The translations under genes were made by a program, and so were the position numbers. A DNA stretch of 64,000 bases from Parafrankia irregularis. Lineage in GTDB: Bacteria; Actinomycetota; Actinomycetes; Frankiales; Frankiaceae. How positions within the stretch are numbered: the first letter of the stretch is position 1; each line of letters opens with the position of its first letter. Shown here in pieces: positions 55,318-62,347 of the stretch. The notes under the pieces were generated by a model, which saw only the letters and a list, made by a program, of their open reading frames with translations, had not been told where the DNA came from and did no database searches. The DNA is taken from contig NZ_FAOZ01000033.1 of assembly GCF_001536285.1 (NCBI RefSeq), positions 1 to 64,000 of the forward strand, written 5' to 3'.

Positions 55318-56253
55318 ATGATGCCGCTGCATGTGATCACCGGTGCCGGTGGCACCGGAGCCCCCACCGCCGAACTGCTGGCCCGGCGGGGCGAACGCGT
55401 CCGCCTGGTCAGCCGGCGCGGGGGCGGGCCCGAGCACCCACTGATCGAGCGGATCGCCGCCGACGCGACCGACGCCGACGCGCTGAGCCGCCTCGCCGAG
55501 GGCGCGACGACACTGATCAACACCGCGGTGCCACCGTACGACCGGTGGCCGGAGGAGTTCCCACCGCTGGCGACGGCGCTGCTGGACGTGGCTGAACGCA
55601 CCGGCGCCGGTTACGTCATGATGGGCAACACCTACGGCTACGGCATCGTCAGCGGTCGCTTCACCGAAGACCTGCCGATGGCGCCGGTATCGGTCAAGGG
55701 CCAGGTACGGGCCCGGATGTGGACCGAGGCGCTCGAAGCGCATCGCGCGGGTCGAGCCCGCGTGACCGAGGTCCGGGCCAGTGCGTTCCTCGGCGCGGGG
55801 GCCGGTTCGCTCTACAACTTCCTGGTGGCGCCCCTTGTCCTGCGCGGCGAGCCGGCAGGCTTCCCCGGCGACCTGGATACCCCGAAAACCTGGTCCTACG
55901 TCGGGGACGCCGCACGAACCCTGGCCGCCGTGGCCCTCGCCGGTGACGACCGCCCGTGGGGACGGGCCTGGCACGTGCCCTCCACCGCGGCCCTGTCCAT
56001 ACGGGAGCTGAGCACGCGGCTCACGACCGCCGCCGGGGCACCCGCACCCGCACTGACGGCGATCTCCACCGATCAGCTCGCCGCGCTGTCCGCCGCGGAT
56101 CCGATCATGCAGGAGGTGATCGAGATGATGTACTCCCTGGATCGGCCCGATCTGCTCGACTCCACGCTCACCGAGCGGACGTTCGGCCTCGCCCCGACCC
56201 CCCTCGAGACCGTCCTGGCCGAAACCGTCACTGCCTACGGCACCAGTACCTGA
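55318..56253 (+). CDS. NAD-dependent epimerase/dehydratase-family protein
   Basis: ATG at 55318 gives 311 residues. The Rossmann motif is HVITGAGGTGAPTAELLARRG; VMMGNTYGYG and VRASAFLGAGAGSLYNF follow, and the C-terminal part resembles extended SDR proteins of the NmrA/epimerase type. The usual Tyr-x3-Lys pair is not clear (SVKGQVRARM in its place), so it may be a redox sensor or atypical enzyme. It is divergent from the GlxA-like regulator. Confidence 0.87.
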   Translation: MMPLHVITGAGGTGAPTAELLARRGERVRLVSRRGGGPEHPLIERIAADATDADALSRLAEGATTLINTAVPPYDRWPEEFPPLATALLDVAERTGAGYVMMGNTYGYGIVSGRFTEDLPMAPVSVKGQVRARMWTEALEAHRAGRARVTEVRASAFLGAGAGSLYNFLVAPLVLRGEPAGFPGDLDTPKTWSYVGDAARTLAAVALAGDDRPWGRAWHVPSTAALSIRELSTRLTTAAGAPAPALTAISTDQLAALSAADPIMQEVIEMMYSLDRPDLLDSTLTERTFGLAPTPLETVLAETVTAYGTST

Positions 56254-56270
56254 GTGATCCTCTGCTGGAC

Positions 56271-56299
56271 GCCTGTCGTGGTTGACGGCCACGACAGGC
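56271..56299 (+). terminator. Terminator after the epimerase-like gene
   Basis: An 11-bp perfect stem (56271-56281 with 56289-56299) with a 7-nt loop lies 18 bp after the stop codon. It is followed by a second small GC hairpin. Confidence 0.75.
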
Positions 56300-56345
56300 C
56301 TCAGGCACACCGCGTCCCTCGCGGGACGCCCCCCACGGTCACTCC

Positions 56346-56376
56346 TTGACCTCAAGTGAACTTGATGTCGTCGACT
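56346..56376 (+). promoter_or_regulatory. SoxR/MerR-type promoter with operator box, probably leaderless
   Basis: A near-perfect dyad CCTCAAGT-GA-ACTTGATG (56350-56367) matches the SoxR-type operator CCTCAAGT-TA-ACTTGAGG except near the right end and at the centre. It overlaps a TTGACC -35 box (56346-56351). A 19-bp spacer, typical of MerR-family promoters, leads to a weak -10 (TCGACT, 56371-56376), and the ATG follows 7 nt later at 56384. The spacing suggests a leaderless mRNA. Confidence 0.6.
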
Positions 56377-56383
56377 TCAGGTC

Positions 56384-57277
56384 ATGACACCATCCATTGC
56401 CCCGCCCGAGTCGCCCACCTCCGATGCACAGGAACTCGTGGCACGTGTCGCCGAGCTCGAACGCGCACAGCGAGCCGAGGACGTCGAGGCCATGCTCGCT
56501 CTCTTCGACGAGAACGCGGTCTGGGTGACCGGTGGCGGCGTCCGCCTGATCGGGTACGACGCCATTGCCGCCTTCACCCGCCAGGTTCTCCCCGGCGCGT
56601 TCGCGGGTGACCTGTCGGTGCGTTACGACGTCGAGCACATCAGTTTCATCACGCCAGATGTCGTGCTTACCGGTGTCAACCAGGAATACCTCACGGCCGG
56701 CGGTCGGCCGCTGTCGCCACCGCAGGTGGGACGCCCGAGCTATGTCTGGCACCGCCATGACGGCCAATGGCTTATCACCGTCGGCCAGAACACCGCGGTG
56801 CCCGCGAACACCACCGATGCCACCGATGCGGAGGATGCCAGGTCTCCCGCCGAGATGGAATCCCCGAATGCCGATCAGGACGAGGCCGCTGTCCGGAGCA
56901 TCATGGCTGACATCGAGCATGGTTTCAACGCCAACGATCCCGAGCTGATGATGCGCCATATCGCGTCCGACGCGCTCGTCGCGAACGCCCTCGGCACCGT
57001 TATGCGAGGGCATGACGAGATCGATTCGGCAACCCGTGCGGGCCTCGCCCGCGGCGGTGCGCTCCACGCGGCGACCGCGCACTACAGACTCACCGACATC
57101 ACCCTCCTGTCGCCAGACATCGCGGTGGCTCACAAGAATGCCTGGGCGACGTCCTCCGCGGCCGACGCCGGAGAGCCACCGGAGATGAACGCGTTGTATG
57201 TGCTTGAGCGACGAGGCGGGCGGTGGTGGATCATCCGCCGCCAGAACACCCTGGTGCAGCCCGCCGTGGTGACCTGA
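56384..57277 (+). CDS. Double SnoaL/NTF2-like protein
   Basis: The protein has 297 residues made of two SnoaL/DUF4440-type domains. The first (~15-140) includes LERAQRAEDVEAMLALFDENAVWV and RLIGYDAI. The second (~165-290) includes DIEHGFNANDPELMMRHIASDALVANALG and MRGHDEI, ending in RGGRWWIIRRQNTL. The two are homologous. Single-domain relatives form dimers, so the fusion likely mimics a dimer. The upstream SoxR/MerR-like box suggests redox or xenobiotic control. Confidence 0.88.
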   Translation: MTPSIAPPESPTSDAQELVARVAELERAQRAEDVEAMLALFDENAVWVTGGGVRLIGYDAIAAFTRQVLPGAFAGDLSVRYDVEHISFITPDVVLTGVNQEYLTAGGRPLSPPQVGRPSYVWHRHDGQWLITVGQNTAVPANTTDATDAEDARSPAEMESPNADQDEAAVRSIMADIEHGFNANDPELMMRHIASDALVANALGTVMRGHDEIDSATRAGLARGGALHAATAHYRLTDITLLSPDIAVAHKNAWATSSAADAGEPPEMNALYVLERRGGRWWIIRRQNTLVQPAVVT

Positions 57278-57319
57278 CCGTTTCCGGCAGGCGCGTAGCA
57301 AACGCGACCCTCGGTTCAT

Positions 57320-57359
57320 CGCCCCTCTCACGGGTCGAGCGGAACCCGCGAGAGGGGCG
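57320..57359. terminator. Hairpin between convergent genes
   Basis: A 10-bp stem (57320-57329 with 57350-57359) continues after one mismatch into a further 5-bp stem (57331-57335 with 57344-57348). It separates the double-SnoaL gene from the converging gene at 57486. Confidence 0.7.
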
Positions 57360-57485
57360 CAGTTCAGCGGACCAGGCAGGCCGCGATCCGCGAGCTCGGT
57401 ATGACGGTGCCAGAGGCCACGATCTTCCTCAACCCGCGCGGCGGGCGCCCCGTGAACAATGTGCCCAGGCCCGGCCCGGTCAGAT

Positions 57486-58007
57486 TCAGCTGGGCTGCCC
57501 GGGCCCTGCGTCGACGGGTGGGATTCCCAGCTCAGCCCGGGCCGAGTCGAGGAAATCGCGCTCCGCCTGCCGGCAGGCCGCGATCAGGTTGTCGGGAACC
57601 TGCCCGGGCTCGTGGCCGGGACGCGCCTTCGCGACCTGGCGGATGGCGTCGACGACCTCCGCGGACCGGTCGACGGTCTCCCGGTGGCGGGCAACCAGCC
57701 TGATCTCGATCTGCAGCTTGAGCGTCTCCACCTGCGCCGGGCCGCCGTCCGCATGCCGCCCGCGGGCGACGTTGCCGCCCTCCCGGACAACCACCTGATC
57801 GCTTTGCACGACCGCGCGCCACTCGCGAGCCGAGGAGATGAACCTGGCATAGACCGACTGGCGGGTGTCCCTTTCGCGGCCGGCTTCCTCCCGCCGCCAG
57901 GTGACGGTCTGCGCCCGGCCGGCGATGATCCCGCCGGTGGCCACCCCGACGAGAGTTCCCAGCGAGGCGATCAGCGGTTCGACAATCCCGCCCAACACCC
58001 CTCCCAA
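57486..58007 (-). CDS. Single-pass membrane protein of unknown function
   Basis: The protein has 173 residues. An N-terminal hydrophobic segment (PLIASLGTLVGVATGGIIAGRA) is followed by a charged, helical soluble region rich in Arg and Glu (WRREEAGRERDTRQSVYARFI, QIEIRLVARHRETVDRSAEVVDAI). It resembles small membrane-tethered helical proteins of actinobacteria, but I recognise no named family. No partner is evident. Confidence 0.65.
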   Translation of the reverse strand: MGGVLGGIVEPLIASLGTLVGVATGGIIAGRAQTVTWRREEAGRERDTRQSVYARFISSAREWRAVVQSDQVVVREGGNVARGRHADGGPAQVETLKLQIEIRLVARHRETVDRSAEVVDAIRQVAKARPGHEPGQVPDNLIAACRQAERDFLDSARAELGIPPVDAGPGQPS

Positions 58008-58376
58008 CGAGGATGGTCAGTGCCGGAATTACATCACGGTTGTCGCGTTCATGCCGCCTCGTGGGACGGGCCCGATCGTCGTGAGGCCTGGGTCGCCGGG
58101 ATCGGGGACCCTGACGGATTCCCGCCCACGCGGCCCGCAGACGGCGGTGTTCAGACGCGACGCCGGCTGCGGCCGGAGGGCCCGGGGCTGCGCTCATCCA
58201 GCGGCGTTCGTGTTGGTCCCGGCCGCCGTCGGCGATATCGGCGACCAGTGCACGAGATCAGGGTTGCCTGCCGGCGGGATCTCGGGCGGGCCCTGTCGGA
58301 TTCCGGTCCGTGTCGTTGTCTTCGGCCGCGAGATCTGGAAACCTCGAATTCAGCCGTAACAGAGGGAAGGCTTGCC
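58008..58376. other. Intergenic stretch
   Basis: No convincing gene was seen. AGGGAAGG just before 58377 serves the small membrane protein. Confidence 0.35.
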
Positions 58377-58571
58377 ATGGGGCTCGTACTGATCGGTTTC
58401 CTGTTGCTCTTCGTCTTCGTGGCTCTCGTCCTGCGTGGACGGGCGGTCCGGCGGCTGCGAGCCACCCCGCAGGACATGCTGAGGGCAGGAGTCGATTCCA
58501 CTTCGGTTGATTCGCATCAGGCCGCACGGAACGCATCGGGCCAAACTGCGTGGATGATGGGTCCGTTCTAG
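58377..58571 (+). CDS. Small membrane protein (64 aa)
   Basis: ATG at 58377 is preceded by AGGGAAGG with good spacing. The product has one membrane helix at its N-terminus (MGLVLIGFLLLFVFVALVL), then a basic stretch (RGRAVRRLRA) and a polar tail. This topology (N-out, positive-inside) is typical of small regulatory or phage-shock-like membrane proteins. I recognise no family. Confidence 0.55.
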   Translation: MGLVLIGFLLLFVFVALVLRGRAVRRLRATPQDMLRAGVDSTSVDSHQAARNASGQTAWMMGPF

Positions 58572-58784
58572 TCGCAACGACATCTGACGGCTTGTCTGCG
58601 CGATGTTCCTCTACCTGAGGAAGCCGCGCATCCGGTGCGCCATTGCCAAAGAGCGGCCGAAACGGGATCGCCTGGTTCAGTGATCGTGCACAGATCGTCC
58701 AGTACTCCCTGGTGTACTCGCAGCGGCTGCTGGCGGCCACATACCGTGTGGCCCACGGGGGACTGAGCGAAACGAGACAGTCTG

Positions 58785-60236
58785 TTGGCTCCGAAGGACG
58801 CAACGCCGCCGCGGGACGACTTCCCGGTTCGGGTTCATGACCTGCTGCGGGAACGCGCGGTGTGGGTGCTGCCGCTGATCCTGGCCTCGGTCGTCGTCTC
58901 GGCGATGACCGCGCTGTACCTCGCGTCGGCGGTCGACCCCCTCGGCCATGTGCGTGGCCTGCCGGTCGAGGTGGTCAACAACGACCGCGGCGCCACGCTG
59001 GGAGCAGAGCACCTCGACATCGGTGCGCGTATCGAGGCCGGTCTGCGGACGAGCCCGGAGGTGTCCCGCCGGCTACGGCTGGAATCCGTCACCCTGCCGG
59101 AGGCAGAACGGGCCATGAGCCGCGGGCGGGCCTACGCGACCGTGGTGATCCCGCCCGGCTTCACCGCCTCGCTCCTGGCCCAGGCCGGCCTGCCGGCAGC
59201 TGGGGCGTCGGGGGGCGCGGCTGCCCAGGCAGGAGACCGATCGGTCCAACTGCTGACCAACCCGCGGGCCAGCACGCTCGGAGTGAGCCTGGCCAGCGGT
59301 GTCCTGCAGCCCGCCCTCGCCGCCGCCTCCCGGACGATCAGTGCTCAGCTCACCGCGGCGGCCGACACGACGGCCGGGGCCTCGACCGGCGCCGGAAGCG
59401 CGACGACCGGCGGTGCGGCGACTGAGGGCGCGGGCGCTGGCGGCGCGGCGACGCAGGCGTTCCTGGCGAACCCGGTCACGGTCACCACCAGCCAGTTCCA
59501 CCCTCCGCCCGCGAACAGCGCGCTCGGCCTGAGTGCCTTCTACCTGGCCCTGCTGACCCTCATGTGTGGATTCCTCGTCGGGACCCTCCTGCATTCCACG
59601 GTGGACGCAGCCCTCGGCTACGGCACCTCCGAGGTCGGCCCCCGCTGGACCCAGCTCCAGCCGAAGGCGATCAGCCGCTGGCGAACCCTGCTGATCAAAT
59701 GGGTGATGGCGGCGGCGTTGACCGCGGTCGTCACCGGCCTGATGATCGCGATCGGAGCCGGCGCGGTGGGCATGGACGCCCCGCATCCGCTGCTGTTGTG
59801 GGCCTTCTCCTGGCTGTGCGCGGCCAGTGTCGCCGCCGGGACGATCGTGCTCTTCGCGGCGCTCGGCACCCCCGGGCAGCTGGTCGCGCTCCTGCTGTTC
59901 GTCTACGCCGGTCTGGCCTCGGCCGGTGGAACCGTGCCCATCGAAGCGCTGCCCGGCTTCTTCCGGCTGCTCAGCGAGGCCGAGCCGCTGCGGCAGATCC
60001 TCGCCGGCGACCGGGCCATCCTGTACTTCGACGCCCAGGCCGACACGGGCCTGACCCGCGGAGCCGTGTCCGCCGTGATCGGGCTGCTCTGCTGGCTCGC
60101 CCTGGGCGCACTGATCGTCCGCTGGTACGACCGCCGAGCGCTGCACCGGATGAACCCGGAACTCCTCACCTACGTCAACCGCGCCGTCCAGGAATATCGG
60201 GCCCAAGACCAGGCCACAGAAGCCCACGGACCGTAA
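58785..60236 (+). CDS. YhgE/Pip-like ABC-2-type membrane protein (DUF3533-like)
   Basis: The protein has 483 residues. The TTG start at 58785 has only a weak ribosome-binding site. An N-terminal TM helix (VWVLPLILASVVVSAMTALYLASAV) is followed by an extracellular domain (~50-240, VEVVNNDRGATLG, YATVVIPPGFTASLL), and about five more helices at the C-terminus (YLALLTLMCGFLVGTLL ... GLLCWLALGALIV). The domain order matches the YhgE/Pip and Snq2-like group, which are envelope proteins of unknown transport function. A fragment of the extracellular-domain coding DNA is duplicated at 61851-61985. Confidence 0.87.
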   Translation: MAPKDATPPRDDFPVRVHDLLRERAVWVLPLILASVVVSAMTALYLASAVDPLGHVRGLPVEVVNNDRGATLGAEHLDIGARIEAGLRTSPEVSRRLRLESVTLPEAERAMSRGRAYATVVIPPGFTASLLAQAGLPAAGASGGAAAQAGDRSVQLLTNPRASTLGVSLASGVLQPALAAASRTISAQLTAAADTTAGASTGAGSATTGGAATEGAGAGGAATQAFLANPVTVTTSQFHPPPANSALGLSAFYLALLTLMCGFLVGTLLHSTVDAALGYGTSEVGPRWTQLQPKAISRWRTLLIKWVMAAALTAVVTGLMIAIGAGAVGMDAPHPLLLWAFSWLCAASVAAGTIVLFAALGTPGQLVALLLFVYAGLASAGGTVPIEALPGFFRLLSEAEPLRQILAGDRAILYFDAQADTGLTRGAVSAVIGLLCWLALGALIVRWYDRRALHRMNPELLTYVNRAVQEYRAQDQATEAHGP

Positions 60237-60502
60237 GTACCGTGATCTGCCTCCGGGCCCCGTGCAGCGGATGGTCACCGGTGCGACTGAGACCGCCTCT
60301 TCGCTACCGTCACAAAGTTCGGTGGTCAAAGTCGGGGGGTCGGAGATGTGGTGCGACCTCAACGCCAAGGTGATTCGAGCCTTCTATACCGCGACCTCTG
60401 AGCCGGTCTCCGAAACCGCGGCCGCGGATTATGTACCCAACCAGGACCACCGATGAGGCCTACGACGTCGTGATGACCACCGCGATCACCGAGACTGGCG
60501 CC

Positions 60503-61480
60503 TCAGGGCAATCTCAGGGATGCGTTCCGTTGCCAGTCGTTGCCGGCCTTCCATACGACGCTGACGTCCACGGTGGAGCAAAGGTGTAGCAGGTCCGGGC
60601 GCGGTTTCGAGTCGACAAGAAGGACTAGACGCGGGGATGGATCTATGAAGCGTTGGTAGTCGAGGAGTTGGCCTATGCCCATGCGGATAGCCTCGCGTGT
60701 GCTGGTGCCTTTGGCTTCGATGAGCTCGCCGGCCGTCGCGTCATAGAGATCAGTGAACAGGGGTCGCATCTCGTTAGGCGGCACGATCTGCTTTCTGCAC
60801 ACCTCGTGACCGAGTGACCGAAGATGCTCGGCGTAGGACTGGACAAGCGCGGCCTCCCGACGGAAAGCGGTGGTCGGCTCCTCTGGGCCAATCATTCCGT
60901 ACTGCTCGGTATTCGACGCCTCTACCGGTATAGAGGTGACACGGCCGGCCGCAGTGGGGGTCGCAGGAAGGGGCGCGTCGAACGGCTGGACGGGTCCCTC
61001 AGGGCGTAGCCGGAACATGATGACCGTCCGAAGCGGCCCGCCGCCGGTCTCGGGGGCTTCGCTGGTATACCAGGGGCGGTCAGGGTCCACCTCGAACGGT
61101 CCCAGATACTCGACACCTTCTTGGACGGCACGGAAGAGGCGAAGGGTGCGGCCCTGCTCTCTGTGGCGCAAGATGGCCAGGTTTCCCTGGGTCATCTGCT
61201 GATCTCCGAGCTGTCCTTCCCCGGTGTAGTGGAAGCAGCCATCGTCGCCCCACCCATCGAAGTAGCCATGTGCCCTCCCTCGCTCCGGATTGACGAAGAT
61301 CAGAACGTTGGGCGTGGTCCGGGACGGACCGATACCGCCTTGTCTGCGACCGCCGTACCGCGCGTGGATGTCGCGCCGCATCGCGACCACCCCCGGCTGG
61401 ATCTCCCAGAACACGTCAGCGGTCTCGCGCACACCGGTGGCCTGCGCCGCCAAAGCGCTTAAAGCGTAATCGATATCCAC
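60503..61480 (-). CDS. Putative modification-dependent restriction enzyme (ScoMcrA-SRA-like + PD-(D/E)XK)
   Basis: GTG at 61480 gives 325 residues; the frame is open to 61600. Residues ~35-135 resemble the SRA-like base-flipping domain of ScoMcrA-type enzymes: RYGGRRQGGIGPSRTTPNVL, GYFDGWGDDGCFHYTGEGQLGDQ and MTQGNLAILRHREQGRTLRLF. The C-terminal part has a PD-(D/E)XK nuclease pattern: Asp244/Asp247 in TDLYD, Glu255-x-Lys257 in LIEAKG, and a QxxxY-type GQLLDY (Gln271). Such fusions cut DNA carrying modified bases; that activity is inference. It is flanked by a direct repeat formed by a YhgE-like gene fragment, suggesting recent acquisition. Confidence 0.82.
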   Translation of the reverse strand: MDIDYALSALAAQATGVRETADVFWEIQPGVVAMRRDIHARYGGRRQGGIGPSRTTPNVLIFVNPERGRAHGYFDGWGDDGCFHYTGEGQLGDQQMTQGNLAILRHREQGRTLRLFRAVQEGVEYLGPFEVDPDRPWYTSEAPETGGGPLRTVIMFRLRPEGPVQPFDAPLPATPTAAGRVTSIPVEASNTEQYGMIGPEEPTTAFRREAALVQSYAEHLRSLGHEVCRKQIVPPNEMRPLFTDLYDATAGELIEAKGTSTREAIRMGIGQLLDYQRFIDPSPRLVLLVDSKPRPDLLHLCSTVDVSVVWKAGNDWQRNASLRLP

Positions 61481-61850
61481 TGTGTAACCGTACGGCGCGT
61501 GCCCCTTGGTGTGATGCCTGGATGTCGCTACCGACGCACGAACAGACCTCTGTTTTGCAAAGTGGTTTCGGTTCGTCAGTCGACGTCCGCGCCCGTGCAC
61601 GGTGGGTGTTTGTTCCGATGCTGCCCATGATCGTCTGATCGCTTGGCTGCTCGAACCTAAACCTGCAGGTCAACGGCTCGACGTCGGGTTGGCCGGTCTC
61701 TGTCGAACCCGCTTACGCGAACATCGCCTCTCGTGCCACCCGCGAGATTGGCGAGTTCAGCATGATCGCGTCCAGGAGTTGTGGTGTATGGAGAGTGGCT
61801 CCGTGTGGAACCAGTCGCCCTTCCGGAGGTCGAACGGTCTACGTTCCCCG

Positions 61851-61985
61851 GCGGGCTTACGCGACCGCGGTGATCCCGCCCGGCTTCACCGCCTCGCTCC
61901 TGGCCCAGGCCGGCCCGCCGGCATCCGGGGGGTCGGAGGAGGCGGCGGTCCAGACAGAAGGGGCCGATCGGTCCAACTGCTGACC
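61851..61985 (+). pseudogene. Fragment of a YhgE/Pip-like gene, duplicated from 59126-59258
   Basis: About 133 bp match the middle of the upstream YhgE-like gene almost without gaps. The frame gives YATAVIPPGFTASLLAQAG, like the parent's YATVVIPPGFTASLLAQAG. Differences are mostly substitutions in the second half. Neither the 5' nor the 3' part of the gene is present. The identity is highest in the first ~70 bp. Confidence 0.85.
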
Positions 61986-62012
61986 CGATGTTTGCACCAT
62001 GCGCAGGGTTTG

Positions 62013-62186
62013 ATGTTCATCCTTCGGACTTTCAGTCTTCATCAAATTCTCCGTGTCCTCGCCATGTTCGGGTGGGTCGTTATTTCGCGGGCAGTGATCA
62101 TGTGGTGCTTGGAATGGCGTCGCAGTCGCCGGGCGCGTCTTTGGCTGGGTAAGGGGCGGCGTCGCCGGAGTGCCGTACCGCGCTAA
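62013..62186 (+). CDS. Possible small membrane peptide (57 aa)
   Basis: ATG at 62013 follows GCAGGG. The product has a hydrophobic middle (RVLAMFGWVVISRAVIMWCLEW) and a strongly basic C-terminus (RRSRRARLWLGKGRRRRSAVPR), like a single-pass membrane peptide. It lies in a lower-GC stretch beside a pseudogene fragment, so it may be spurious. Confidence 0.25.
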   Translation: MFILRTFSLHQILRVLAMFGWVVISRAVIMWCLEWRRSRRARLWLGKGRRRRSAVPR

Positions 62187-62347
62187 TTAGGTCGAACCAG
62201 GCCGGAATGTCTCCCGGGAATGCCTGAAAGTGGATAGTCTGCGCGAGCTGTTTCCGGTGGTCGGTGCCTGTCGTGCTCCGGCGATCGCTCGGTTCCGGCG
62301 CCCGCCAGGGTGGTCCGGTACGGACTCCAGGCAGGGAGCGCCCAGGA

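Larger units (their letters stand above)
61481..62347. other. Lower-GC non-coding stretch with a gene fragment and a possible small ORF
   Basis: No full-length gene was seen. It contains the upstream region of the SRA-nuclease gene, a fragment duplicated from the YhgE-like gene (61851-61985), and a possible 57-residue membrane peptide frame (62013-62186). TTTGATG (62009-62015) pairs with CATCAAA (62040-62046). Confidence 0.4.
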
